Assembly: GCF_018069565.1 (NCBI RefSeq) | Contig: NZ_JAGPNL010000001.1 | Location: 372,001-436,000, forward strand | From: Streptomyces tagetis | Lineage (GTDB): Bacteria; Actinomycetota; Actinomycetes; Streptomycetales; Streptomycetaceae | Reading direction: 5' to 3' | DNA: 64,000 bases | In this document: one piece after another, positions 55,005 through 62,356 of the stretch | Layout of the letters: each line of letters starts with the position of its first letter | Numbering within the stretch: position 1 is the first letter of the stretch | Made by a program: the position numbers and the translations under genes | Notes under the pieces: model-generated | The model's database searches: none | Seen by the model: only the letters and a program-made list of their open reading frames with translations | Told to the model about the DNA's origin: nothing

Positions 55005-55948
55005 CCAGTTCCCTCCCTCTTGTCCCACCACCGTCCCCACGACCGAGAACCCTGCTGCGCCGGGTCGGGGCCGCGGCCCTCACCTCCCTGGGCGTACTGG
55101 CCGCCGTCCTGGTGCCGGCACCGCCCGCCTGGGCCGCGGCCCGGGTCACGACGCAGGAGACGACGGCCGATCCGGAGTACGCCACCACGCTCCACCTGCG
55201 GGGCACCGGCTTCCAGTCCGTCAAGAACGGCTTCGGCGGCGTCTACGTCCTCTTCGGCACCGTCAGCGGCACGTGGCGGCCCAGCCAGGGCGGCACCAGC
55301 GGTGTCGACTACGTCTACGTCCAGGACTCCGAGACCAAGGACAACCACGGCTACCAGCGCTTCGTGGCCTTCCCCGGCGACCCGACCGCCTACGCGGCCA
55401 ACGGAGGCACCCTCGCGGCGGACGGGACCTGGGCGGCGACGCTCGTCGTGCCCGGGGCCGTCTTCCCCGCCAAGGGCCGTGACGGAGGCATCCGCCAGAT
55501 CGACTGCCGCACCGTGCAGTGCGGAGTGATCACCATCGGCGCGCACGGTGTGGCGAGCCCCGGTAACGAGACCTTCACCCCGATCGACTTCGCCACCCCC
55601 AAGCGGCCGGCACCCGCGAAGAAGGAGGCGAGCCCGGACCCGTCCCCGACGAAGAACGCGGCATCGGCCACCGAGACGCCCGACGCGAGCCCGTCCGCGA
55701 CGCCCGCGCAGGAGACCACCGGCTCACCGGCGGCCACAGCCGCCACCGACGCCGCCGCCACCGACACCACCGACGCCCAGGCGTCGTCCGCGCCGGCGGA
55801 CACGGTGGTCGGCGCCACCTCCGTCACCGGAGTCGGCCGCCTGGCCGCCGCCGTCGGCGGCGCGCTGGTCGTCGTCACCCTGACCATCCTCTGGCTGCTG
55901 CGCCGACGCCGGCGCCGCACAACGTCCGTGAAGGCGGGAGAGCAGTGA
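55001..55948 (+). CDS. Secreted membrane-anchored protein of the haem locus
   Basis: A 315-residue surface protein. A signal peptide ends near PAPPAWAAA. A beta-rich domain (LHLRGTGFQSVKNGFGGVYVLFGTVSGTW to NETFTPIDF) has two close Cys (IDCRTVQCGVITIGAHG), like proteins that neighbour HtaA in other actinobacteria. Then comes a Pro/Thr/Ser/Ala linker, one membrane helix and an RRRRRR tail (about residues 278-307). Its ATG overlaps the hmuV stop. It probably presents haem at the wall; the haem ligand is not identifiable. Confidence 0.8.
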   Translation: MTSSLPLVPPPSPRPRTLLRRVGAAALTSLGVLAAVLVPAPPAWAAARVTTQETTADPEYATTLHLRGTGFQSVKNGFGGVYVLFGTVSGTWRPSQGGTSGVDYVYVQDSETKDNHGYQRFVAFPGDPTAYAANGGTLAADGTWAATLVVPGAVFPAKGRDGGIRQIDCRTVQCGVITIGAHGVASPGNETFTPIDFATPKRPAPAKKEASPDPSPTKNAASATETPDASPSATPAQETTGSPAATAATDAAATDTTDAQASSAPADTVVGATSVTGVGRLAAAVGGALVVVTLTILWLLRRRRRRTTSVKAGEQ

Positions 55949-57897
55949 GTACCAGTACCGGAAGAAGCGCTCGCGGCGGCATACGTACTGCCCCCGTACG
56001 CCGCGGCCTCGCGTCGGGTTTCGCGTCCGGCCTTGTCGGCCTGGTGGTCGGTGCGGTGTCGGTGGCGGGTGTGGTGGTCGGGGGTGCCGGGTCGGCGTCC
56101 GCGGCCGAGGTGACGGTGTCGGACGCGTCGTTCGCGTGGGGGCTCAGTGGTGAGCAGGGGGGTGGTGCTTTCTTCGGGGGGTGCAACTTCCTGTCGGCGG
56201 GCAAGGCCGGTGATTCGGGTTCGAGCCGGCTGTGGTCCGAGGGGGACGGGTTCTATTCGACGGCGTCGGGTGATGTCACGGTGGAGAAGCCGGACAGCGC
56301 GGGTGTGTTCTCGCAGCCGACGTGGGCGACGAAGTGCCAGGACTCCAAGGGCGCTGCGGTGTCCGCGGGTTCGACGAGTTCGCTGACGGGGAACCGGGTG
56401 GTCTTCCGTGCCGGTTCCGGGACGGTGGACACGGCGGCGAAGACGGCGACGATCCGTTGGAAGGGGTCGTTCACGTCGGTGTTCTATGGGGGGCTGACGT
56501 ATTGGTCGGCGACGGACCCGACGTTGACGGTGAAGGCGGACGGGACGGGGACGCTGACGGCGACGGCGTCCGGTTATGGCGCGGACATGAATGATCCGGG
56601 CAAGTGGGTCCCGCTGCCGGAGACGACGGTGACGCTGGCGAATCTGAGTGGCGTGGAGGTGGGGGCTTCGGGCTTCACGGTCACTCCGGATTATCTCGGG
56701 GTCTCGGTGAGTGTTCCGGCCGGTGCGACGGGGCAGCCTGCCAAGTCGGAGGGGAACAAGGGGTATTGGGGTTCGTTCCCGCAGAGTTTCGTGGACTTCC
56801 AGCAGTTGACGGGGCAGTCCTCGTACTGGTTCACCTCGGGCGGTGCGCGTGACGCGGCCAAGCCCGCCACCCCCCTGACCGTCGCCTACACCGCGGCGGG
56901 AGCCACACCCGAGCCGACCTCCGGCGAACCGGGCACCTCGCCCACCCCCACGCCGCCCGGGACCACCTCGTCCCCGGACGCCCCCGACCCCACCCCGTCG
57001 GCGGACCGGCCGACGCCCACCGACGGCACACCGACCACCGCGCCGACCAGCGCGTCCTGCGAACTCACCGATGGGATCAAGGGCGGCAGCCTGACCTGGG
57101 GCTTCAAGAAGAGCTTCCGCTCCTACGTCGGCACGCCGGCGGGCAACAGCATCACCGCCGGCGACGGCCTGAAGATCCTCGCCCAGGACCAGGCCGTCGC
57201 GGGGAAGGCCGGTACGGGCACCTACCAGTGGCCCTTCGCGTCCAGTTCCGCGTACAACTCCGCCGACGACTTCACCGTCCGGTACGCGGGCAGCATCACG
57301 TACGACTATCCGGCCCACTACTTCAAGATCGTGATCGCCAAGCCGCGGCTGACCGTCCAAGGCAAGACCGGCACCCTGTACGCGGACGTGAGCCTGACCG
57401 TCAGCTCTCCGGGCGCCACGCCGACGACCAACGCCCGTAACGATGTCGCCCTGGCCTCCCTGGACCTCTCCGGCAGCACCCCGGTGACCGGTTCCGCCGG
57501 GATCACCCGCACGATGCGGACCGCCATCCAGGACACCGAGGCGTTCACCTTCGACGGAAACAGCTTCTACCAGAAGGGCCAGGAGCTGGACGACGCCACC
57601 GTGCTTCTGTCCGGCTGCGCCGGAACGGGGCCCGCCACCGGCACGGACGGACCCGGGGCGGGCACGGGAGCGGGCGGTTCCGCCGGCGGGCAGGGCACCG
57701 GCGGCGCCGGTGACGACTCCGCCCTCATCCCCGACCTGAAGGTCCGGCCCGACGAGGTGGGCCAACTGGCCCGCACCGGCGCCGACGACCGCACCACCGC
57801 GGCAGCCGCCCTCGGCGCCGTCGGCTGTGTGACCGCCGGCCTCGCCATGGTCGTCCTCACGCGGCGACACAGGAACAGCCCAGCCGTACGCCGCTGA
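55945..57897 (+). CDS. HtaA-type haem-binding protein with LAXTG sorting signal
   Basis: A 650-residue exported protein. A signal peptide ends near SASAAEVTV. HtaA domain 1 (about 55-310) includes SFAWGLSGEQGGG, CNFLSAGKAG and WGSFPQSFVDFQQLTGQSSYW. A Pro/Thr-rich linker (about 315-370) precedes a second HtaA domain (about 375-545, GSLTWGFKKSFRSYV). The C-terminus has LARTG at residues 608-612, a hydrophobic helix and a basic tail (RRHRN), matching the LAXTG signal of Streptomyces class E sortases. GTG overlaps the previous stop (GTGA). It is last in the hmuTUV operon and probably relays haem across the wall. Confidence 0.88.
   Translation: MSTSTGRSARGGIRTAPVRRGLASGFASGLVGLVVGAVSVAGVVVGGAGSASAAEVTVSDASFAWGLSGEQGGGAFFGGCNFLSAGKAGDSGSSRLWSEGDGFYSTASGDVTVEKPDSAGVFSQPTWATKCQDSKGAAVSAGSTSSLTGNRVVFRAGSGTVDTAAKTATIRWKGSFTSVFYGGLTYWSATDPTLTVKADGTGTLTATASGYGADMNDPGKWVPLPETTVTLANLSGVEVGASGFTVTPDYLGVSVSVPAGATGQPAKSEGNKGYWGSFPQSFVDFQQLTGQSSYWFTSGGARDAAKPATPLTVAYTAAGATPEPTSGEPGTSPTPTPPGTTSSPDAPDPTPSADRPTPTDGTPTTAPTSASCELTDGIKGGSLTWGFKKSFRSYVGTPAGNSITAGDGLKILAQDQAVAGKAGTGTYQWPFASSSAYNSADDFTVRYAGSITYDYPAHYFKIVIAKPRLTVQGKTGTLYADVSLTVSSPGATPTTNARNDVALASLDLSGSTPVTGSAGITRTMRTAIQDTEAFTFDGNSFYQKGQELDDATVLLSGCAGTGPATGTDGPGAGTGAGGSAGGQGTGGAGDDSALIPDLKVRPDEVGQLARTGADDRTTAAAALGAVGCVTAGLAMVVLTRRHRNSPAVRR
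56029..56900 (+). repeat. 872-bp direct repeat, copy 1 (HtaA domain)
   Basis: The segment encoding the late signal peptide and HtaA domain 1 recurs at 58069-58940 exactly 2,040 bp away, with no insertions or deletions and only scattered substitutions. Codon choice here (many tcg, ggt, gcg, ttat) differs from the C-rich flanks. Confidence 0.9.
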
Positions 57898-57908
57898 GCC
57901 CACGAGCC

Positions 57909-57942
57909 GCAAGGGGCCGGGCCTGCCTGCCCGGCCCCTTGC
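57909..57942. terminator. Hairpin terminator of the hmu operon
   Basis: 14-bp perfect arms (gcaaggggccgggc and complement) around a 6-base loop, 12 bp after the HtaA-LAXTG stop. The next gene thus probably has its own promoter. Confidence 0.8.
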
Positions 57943-57996
57943 CCAGCGGGACACACCAGGTGTCCCGACCGATTCTCTACAGGAGAGAAGAAACAA

Positions 57997-59427
57997 ATGT
58001 ATCGAATGACTACGCACAGAACCGGCGCACAGAGCACCGGCTCCCGCGTGGCACGCGTCGGCGGTCGTGGCCTTGTCGGCCTGGTGGTCGGTGCGGTGTC
58101 GGTGGCCGGTGTGGTGGTCGGGGGTGCCGGGTCGGCGTCCGCGGCCGAGGTGACGGTGTCGGACGCGTCGTTCGCGTGGGGGCTCAGTGGTGAGCAGGGG
58201 GGTGGCGCTTTCTTTGGGGGGTGCAACTTCCTGTCGGCGGGCAAGGCCGGTGACTCGGGTTCGAGCCGGCTGTGGTCCGAGGGGGACGGGTTCTATTCGA
58301 CGGCGTCGGGTGATGTCACGGTGGAGAAGCCGGACAGCGCGGGCGTGTTCTCGCAGCCGACGTGGGCGACGAAGTGCCAGGACTCCAAGGGTGCTGCGGT
58401 GTCGGCGGGTTCGACGAGTTCGCTGACGGGGAACCGGGTGGTCTTCCGTGCCGGTTCGGGGACGGTGGACACGGCGGCGAAGACGGCGACGATCCGTTGG
58501 AAGGGGTCGTTCACGTCGGTGTTCTATGGGGGGCTGACGTATTGGTCGGCGACCGATCCGACGTTGACGGTGAAGGCGGACGGGACGGGGACGCTGACGG
58601 CGACGGCGTCGGGTTATGGCGCGGACATGAATGATCCGGGCAAGTGGGCTCCGCTGCCGGAGACGACGGTGACGCTGGCGAATCTGAGTGGCGTGGAGGT
58701 GGGGGCTTCGGGCTTCACGGTCACGCCGGATTATCTCGGGGTCTCGGTGAGTGTTCCGGCCGGGGCGACGGGGCAGCCTGCCAAGTCGGAGGGGAACAAG
58801 GGGTATTGGGGTTCATTCCCGCAGAGTTTCGTGGACTTCCAGCAGTTGACGGGGCAGTCCTCGTACTGGTTCACCTCGGGCGGTGCGCGTGACGCGGCCA
58901 AGCCCGCCAGCCCCCTGACCGTCGCCTACACCGCGGCGGGCACGGACTCGGGCCCCGCCGAGGGCGAGCAGACGATCACGGCGACGGTGCCGGAGCAGGC
59001 CGGTGAGTTCACCTGGACCATCGACGCCAGTGACCGCGCGGTCACCCTGACCGACGCCGTCAACAAGGGCGCCTACCTCCACTCCACCGGCGACCTCAAG
59101 CCCGTCAAGGTCACCGACACCCGCGCCGGCGCCCCCGCCTGGTCCGTCTCCGGCCAGGTCGGCGACTTCACCGGCGGACTCTCCGGCAAGTACCTCGGCT
59201 GGACCCCCCAGGTCCTCACCGCCGGCGCAGGCGCCCAGCCCGGCACCGCCGTGGCCTCCGGCATCGACAACGGTGACGGCCTGACCGCCTCCGCCACCCT
59301 CGGCTCCGCCACCACCGGCCACGCCAAGGGCACCGGCACCCTCGGCGCCGCACTCGACCTCCGCCTCCCCGCCACCACCGAAGCCGGCACCTACACCACC
59401 ACCCTCACCCTCACCGCACTGAGCTGA
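57997..59427 (+). CDS. Mosaic HtaA-WxL-like secreted protein
   Basis: A 476-residue exported protein. Residues 1-24 are unique; a signal peptide ends at SASAAE. The HtaA domain (about 53-315) is nearly identical to domain 1 of the preceding protein. After a short junction (GTDSGPA) the rest (about 322-476, EGEQTITATVPEQ to LTLTALS) is nearly identical to the C-terminus of the 863-residue HtaA protein on the other strand. An agaggagag-like ribosome site (caggagagaag) precedes the ATG. The gene looks assembled from its two neighbours. No anchor is present, so it may be released or held by the WxL-like domain. Confidence 0.87.
   Translation: MYRMTTHRTGAQSTGSRVARVGGRGLVGLVVGAVSVAGVVVGGAGSASAAEVTVSDASFAWGLSGEQGGGAFFGGCNFLSAGKAGDSGSSRLWSEGDGFYSTASGDVTVEKPDSAGVFSQPTWATKCQDSKGAAVSAGSTSSLTGNRVVFRAGSGTVDTAAKTATIRWKGSFTSVFYGGLTYWSATDPTLTVKADGTGTLTATASGYGADMNDPGKWAPLPETTVTLANLSGVEVGASGFTVTPDYLGVSVSVPAGATGQPAKSEGNKGYWGSFPQSFVDFQQLTGQSSYWFTSGGARDAAKPASPLTVAYTAAGTDSGPAEGEQTITATVPEQAGEFTWTIDASDRAVTLTDAVNKGAYLHSTGDLKPVKVTDTRAGAPAWSVSGQVGDFTGGLSGKYLGWTPQVLTAGAGAQPGTAVASGIDNGDGLTASATLGSATTGHAKGTGTLGAALDLRLPATTEAGTYTTTLTLTALS
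58069..58940 (+). repeat. 872-bp direct repeat, copy 2 (HtaA domain)
   Basis: Near-identical to 56029-56900 with constant 2,040-bp offset. Recombination between the copies would delete the intervening LAXTG half and fuse the two genes. Confidence 0.9.
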
Positions 59428-59483
59428 ACCCAGCACTGAGCTGAACCCAGCGCTGAGCCGAACCGAGCCGAACTGACGGCTGA
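58960..59483 (+). repeat. Right copy of the ~525-bp inverted repeat
   Basis: Reverse-complement match to 48768-49296 covering the WxL-like coding segment and the gaacccagcactgagct-type repeats after the stop. Confidence 0.88.
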
Positions 59484-59491
59484 CCCAGCAC

Positions 59492-59528
59492 CCCGGCACG
59501 ACCCCCGCCCCCAAGGGGGCGTGCCGGG
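59492..59528. terminator. Hairpin terminator after the mosaic HtaA gene
   Basis: 9-bp arms (cccggcacg / cgtgccggg) extended by inner C/G runs. A second, perfect 30-bp palindrome follows at 59549-59578, close to the next start codon. Confidence 0.7.
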
Positions 59529-59601
59529 CCCACGGCACATCGCGTGCACCGGTCCGTCCCCGCGCGGGGACGGACCGGCCCGCGAGCACAGAGAGAGCCC
59601 C

Positions 59602-60690
59602 ATGACCAGGAGACCCGCCAGAGCGGTGGCACCGCGCCGCCTCCTCACAGTCCTGCTGACAGCCCTGATGAGCGTGGTGTGGATGCCGGCGGCCGTCATG
59701 GCCGCCCCCGCGACGACGACCTCCCCGCCACCGGCCGAGAAGAACCAGATCACCTGGGGCGCCGCGCCGGCCGACACCCCCGTCGGCAAGGGGCGCAGCC
59801 GGTTCACGTACGACCTCGCTCCCGGCTCCCGCGTCACCGACGCCATCGCCGTGGTGAACCGCAGCGACACCACCATCAGGCTGCGGGTCTACGCCAGCGA
59901 CGCCTTCACCACCCCGAGCGGTGGCATCGACCTCCTCTCCGGTGACAGGAAGCCGAGCGACGTCGGTTCCTGGATCAGGATGAAGTCCACGACGCTCACC
60001 CTGAAGAGCCAGCAGACGGAGGTCGTGCCCTTCACCCTCACCGTCCCCGCCGACGCCACGCCGGGTGACCACTCCGGCGGGGTGGTCACCTCACTGATCA
60101 CCGAGGCCCAGGGGACGACCGTCCGGCTCGACCGTCGGCTCGGCTCCCGCGTCCATCTGCGCGTCACCGGCCCGCTCAGCCCCTCGCTCAAGGTGAGCGA
60201 CCTGCACGCCTCCTACGACGGCACCCTCAACCCGGCCGGCAGCGGCAGCCTGCGCCTCACCTACACCGTCACCAACACCGGCAACGTCCGGCTGAAGGCC
60301 CGCCAACTGATCCGGACCAAGGGGCTCTTCGGGCTGATCGGCCAGGACGCCCGCATCGCCGACCTGCCGGAGATCCTGCCCGGCAACTCACTGACCCGTA
60401 CCGTCACCGTCACCGGCGTGTGGCCCACCGTCCGGCTCGACGCCGACGTGATCCTCACCCCGGCGGCCCCGGACGACCAGCCCGTCCCCCGGGCCGGACA
60501 GGCGTCCGCGGGGCGGTCGCTCTGGGCCTGGCCCTGGGGGCAACTGATCACACTCGCGGTCCTCGCCGCCGCGGCCGGTGCCTACGCACTGCTGCGCAGG
60601 CGCCGCAGGCGCAAGGTCGAACAGGCCGTCAACGCCGCCGTCGCCGAGGCCCTCGCCACCGCGAAGAGCGACTCGGACACGGCACCGTGA
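59602..60690 (+). CDS. DUF916 (WxL-interacting type) membrane protein
   Basis: A 362-residue exported protein. The signal peptide ends near AVMAAPA. A DUF916 domain (about 48-165) carries RFTYDLAPGSRVTDAIAVVNRSD and the hallmark PFTLTVPADATPGDHSGGVV. A DUF3324-like second domain (about 170-295) precedes one membrane helix and an RRRRRRK tail. In Firmicutes such proteins are co-encoded with WxL surface proteins. Here it follows two genes with WxL-like C-termini, suggesting that it docks them. The 30-bp palindrome at 59549-59578 ends 23 bp before its ATG. Confidence 0.84.
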   Translation: MTRRPARAVAPRRLLTVLLTALMSVVWMPAAVMAAPATTTSPPPAEKNQITWGAAPADTPVGKGRSRFTYDLAPGSRVTDAIAVVNRSDTTIRLRVYASDAFTTPSGGIDLLSGDRKPSDVGSWIRMKSTTLTLKSQQTEVVPFTLTVPADATPGDHSGGVVTSLITEAQGTTVRLDRRLGSRVHLRVTGPLSPSLKVSDLHASYDGTLNPAGSGSLRLTYTVTNTGNVRLKARQLIRTKGLFGLIGQDARIADLPEILPGNSLTRTVTVTGVWPTVRLDADVILTPAAPDDQPVPRAGQASAGRSLWAWPWGQLITLAVLAAAAGAYALLRRRRRRKVEQAVNAAVAEALATAKSDSDTAP

Positions 60691-60761
60691 CCGGCGCGGG
60701 CCCGGCGGCGCGGGCGCGGTCGCGGGCTGCCGGAGTCATGCCTTACCCCTCTGGAGGGCCC

Positions 60762-61487
60762 ATGAGTGCAGCCACCCGGCGCCTGGAACCGATCCCGGCG
60801 GAACGTGCCCGCTCCCTGCTCGAGACGGCCCGCTCCCTGACCATCGTCACGGAATCCCGTCGCGTCGAGCGGGTGGGACTGCGTGCCGTGGACCCCAGCG
60901 GGCGGCTGGCGCTCGCCGACCCCGTCGACGACCGTCTGCGCGTCGAAGTGGCGCGTGCGCGAGAGGGCGAACTCGTCGGCGTCGCCGAGGTCACCGATGT
61001 CGCCCCCACACCCGTGAGGGACCGGGTCCGCGCGCGGCTTACGCTGGGCGGCCACCTCACCGCGGCCGACGGCAGGCAGGGTGGAGCGCTCTGCTTCGTC
61101 CCCGAGCGGGCCGCCCTCCGTGAGGCGGGCCGGACCGTCCCCCTCGGCGTCGACCAACTCGCCCTGGCCAGGCCCGACCCGCTGGCCTCGTACGAGGCGG
61201 ATCTGCTCGCCAACCTCGACGCCGCCCGGACCGGCATCGCCGCCCGGCTGGCGCGGCTGCTGCCGTCGCGGCATCTGGTCGGGGTCGTCCGCGTCCGCCC
61301 GGTACGCATCGACCGCTACGGGCTGGTGCTGCGTCTGGAGCGCACGCGGACCGATCACGACGCCCGCCTGGGCTTCCCCTCTCCCGTGAGCCACCCCGGA
61401 AAGGCGGTCCGTGAGATCCGCTCCCTGCTGGCGCGGGCGGCCACCTCCACCCGCGGCCCTGTGTGTCCCTGCCCGGCGGGCGAGTGA
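60762..61487 (+). CDS. DUF2470 domain-containing protein
   Basis: A 241-residue soluble protein. Its N-terminus has the helical ERARSLLETARSLTI segment and a split-barrel-like part (VTDVAPTPVRDRVRARLTLGGHL), and the C-terminal half has DPLASYEADLLANLDA and VRIDRYGLVLRL, matching the haem-iron utilisation DUF2470/HugZ-related proteins. It probably handles imported haem in the cytoplasm (binding or degradation). ATG 60762 has a ctggaggg site. Paralogue of the next gene. Confidence 0.83.
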   Translation: MSAATRRLEPIPAERARSLLETARSLTIVTESRRVERVGLRAVDPSGRLALADPVDDRLRVEVARAREGELVGVAEVTDVAPTPVRDRVRARLTLGGHLTAADGRQGGALCFVPERAALREAGRTVPLGVDQLALARPDPLASYEADLLANLDAARTGIAARLARLLPSRHLVGVVRVRPVRIDRYGLVLRLERTRTDHDARLGFPSPVSHPGKAVREIRSLLARAATSTRGPVCPCPAGE

Positions 61488-61513
61488 TGCGGGGTCACCC
61501 CCCGACTGATACC

Positions 61514-61532
61514 TTAGGTTAGGCTAACCTTA
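61514..61532. promoter_or_regulatory. Iron box upstream of the second DUF2470 gene
   Basis: ttaggttaggctaacctta matches the 19-bp IdeR/DmdR iron box at 18 positions and lies 20 bp before the ATG, overlapping the likely promoter. Strong iron repression is expected. Confidence 0.93.
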
Positions 61533-61552
61533 CTTACTGGCCTGGAGGCCGC

Positions 61553-62245
61553 ATGCGCCGTTCCCGTACCCAGGTGCCGACAGCAGCCGAGCGCGTGCAC
61601 TCCATCCTCGCCGCCGCCCATTCGATGACCGTGGTGAGCGGCGGGCGGAGTGCGGAAGTGCACCGGCTCGGCGGCGCCGCGGCCATGAGCCGTTTCCATC
61701 TGCACGCTCCGTGCGAAGAGGCCGTCACGCAGCCGTCCGGCATCCCCGTCCGGCTGGACCTCACCGACGTCGCCCCCACGCCGGTACGCGACCGGCTGCG
61801 GGCCCGGGTCACTTTGACCGGAGTGCTCGCCGACCCGTACGACCCCGGGGCCGCGGACCACACGTGCATGCAGTTCGGGCAGAGCGTGCTGGAGGACGCC
61901 ACCGGGCGCACGCTCGTCACCTTCGAGGAACTGGAAGCGACCGAACTCGACCCCCTGGCCCTCAGCGAAGCCGCCCTGCTGAACCACCTCGTCGACGACC
62001 ACGGCGAACTCGTCCCCCTGCTCCTGCGCCTCGTCCGTCCGCTGCCGGAAACCGGCGTACTGCGAGCACTCCCCGTCGCCATCGACCGGTACGGCCTCAC
62101 CCTGCGTCTCGAATACCGGCACGGCCACCGTGACGCCCGGCTGCCGTTCAAGACACCGGTGACCCACCCTGAACACACCGGTCAGCAGGTGCAGGCGCTC
62201 CTCGCCGCGGCCCGCCGCCTCTCCCGCACGGGCCGCCCGCTCTGA
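61553..62245 (+). CDS. DUF2470 domain-containing protein, iron-regulated
   Basis: A 230-residue paralogue of 60762-61487 (DVAPTPVRDRLRARVTLTGVL, ELDPLALSEAALLNHL, VAIDRYGLTLRLEYRHGHRDARL). An iron box directly precedes it. A His/Cys in HTCMQFGQS could matter for haem, but no ligand is proven. Likely cytoplasmic haem utilisation. Confidence 0.86.
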   Translation: MRRSRTQVPTAAERVHSILAAAHSMTVVSGGRSAEVHRLGGAAAMSRFHLHAPCEEAVTQPSGIPVRLDLTDVAPTPVRDRLRARVTLTGVLADPYDPGAADHTCMQFGQSVLEDATGRTLVTFEELEATELDPLALSEAALLNHLVDDHGELVPLLLRLVRPLPETGVLRALPVAIDRYGLTLRLEYRHGHRDARLPFKTPVTHPEHTGQQVQALLAAARRLSRTGRPL

Positions 62246-62356
62246 CCTTCGGTGGTCCGGCCACGGGGGCCCGTCGGGATCGGCGGCGCCACTGGTCGTC
62301 CTCGCGGTAGGCGGAATGCGGCGTACCGCCCTGCCGAAGGGGCAGCCCGCGGCGCA

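Noticed and set aside
62246..62356. Gene between the second DUF2470 and the ABC gene
   Set aside because: Only 111 bp with no start, ribosome site or recognisable peptide.
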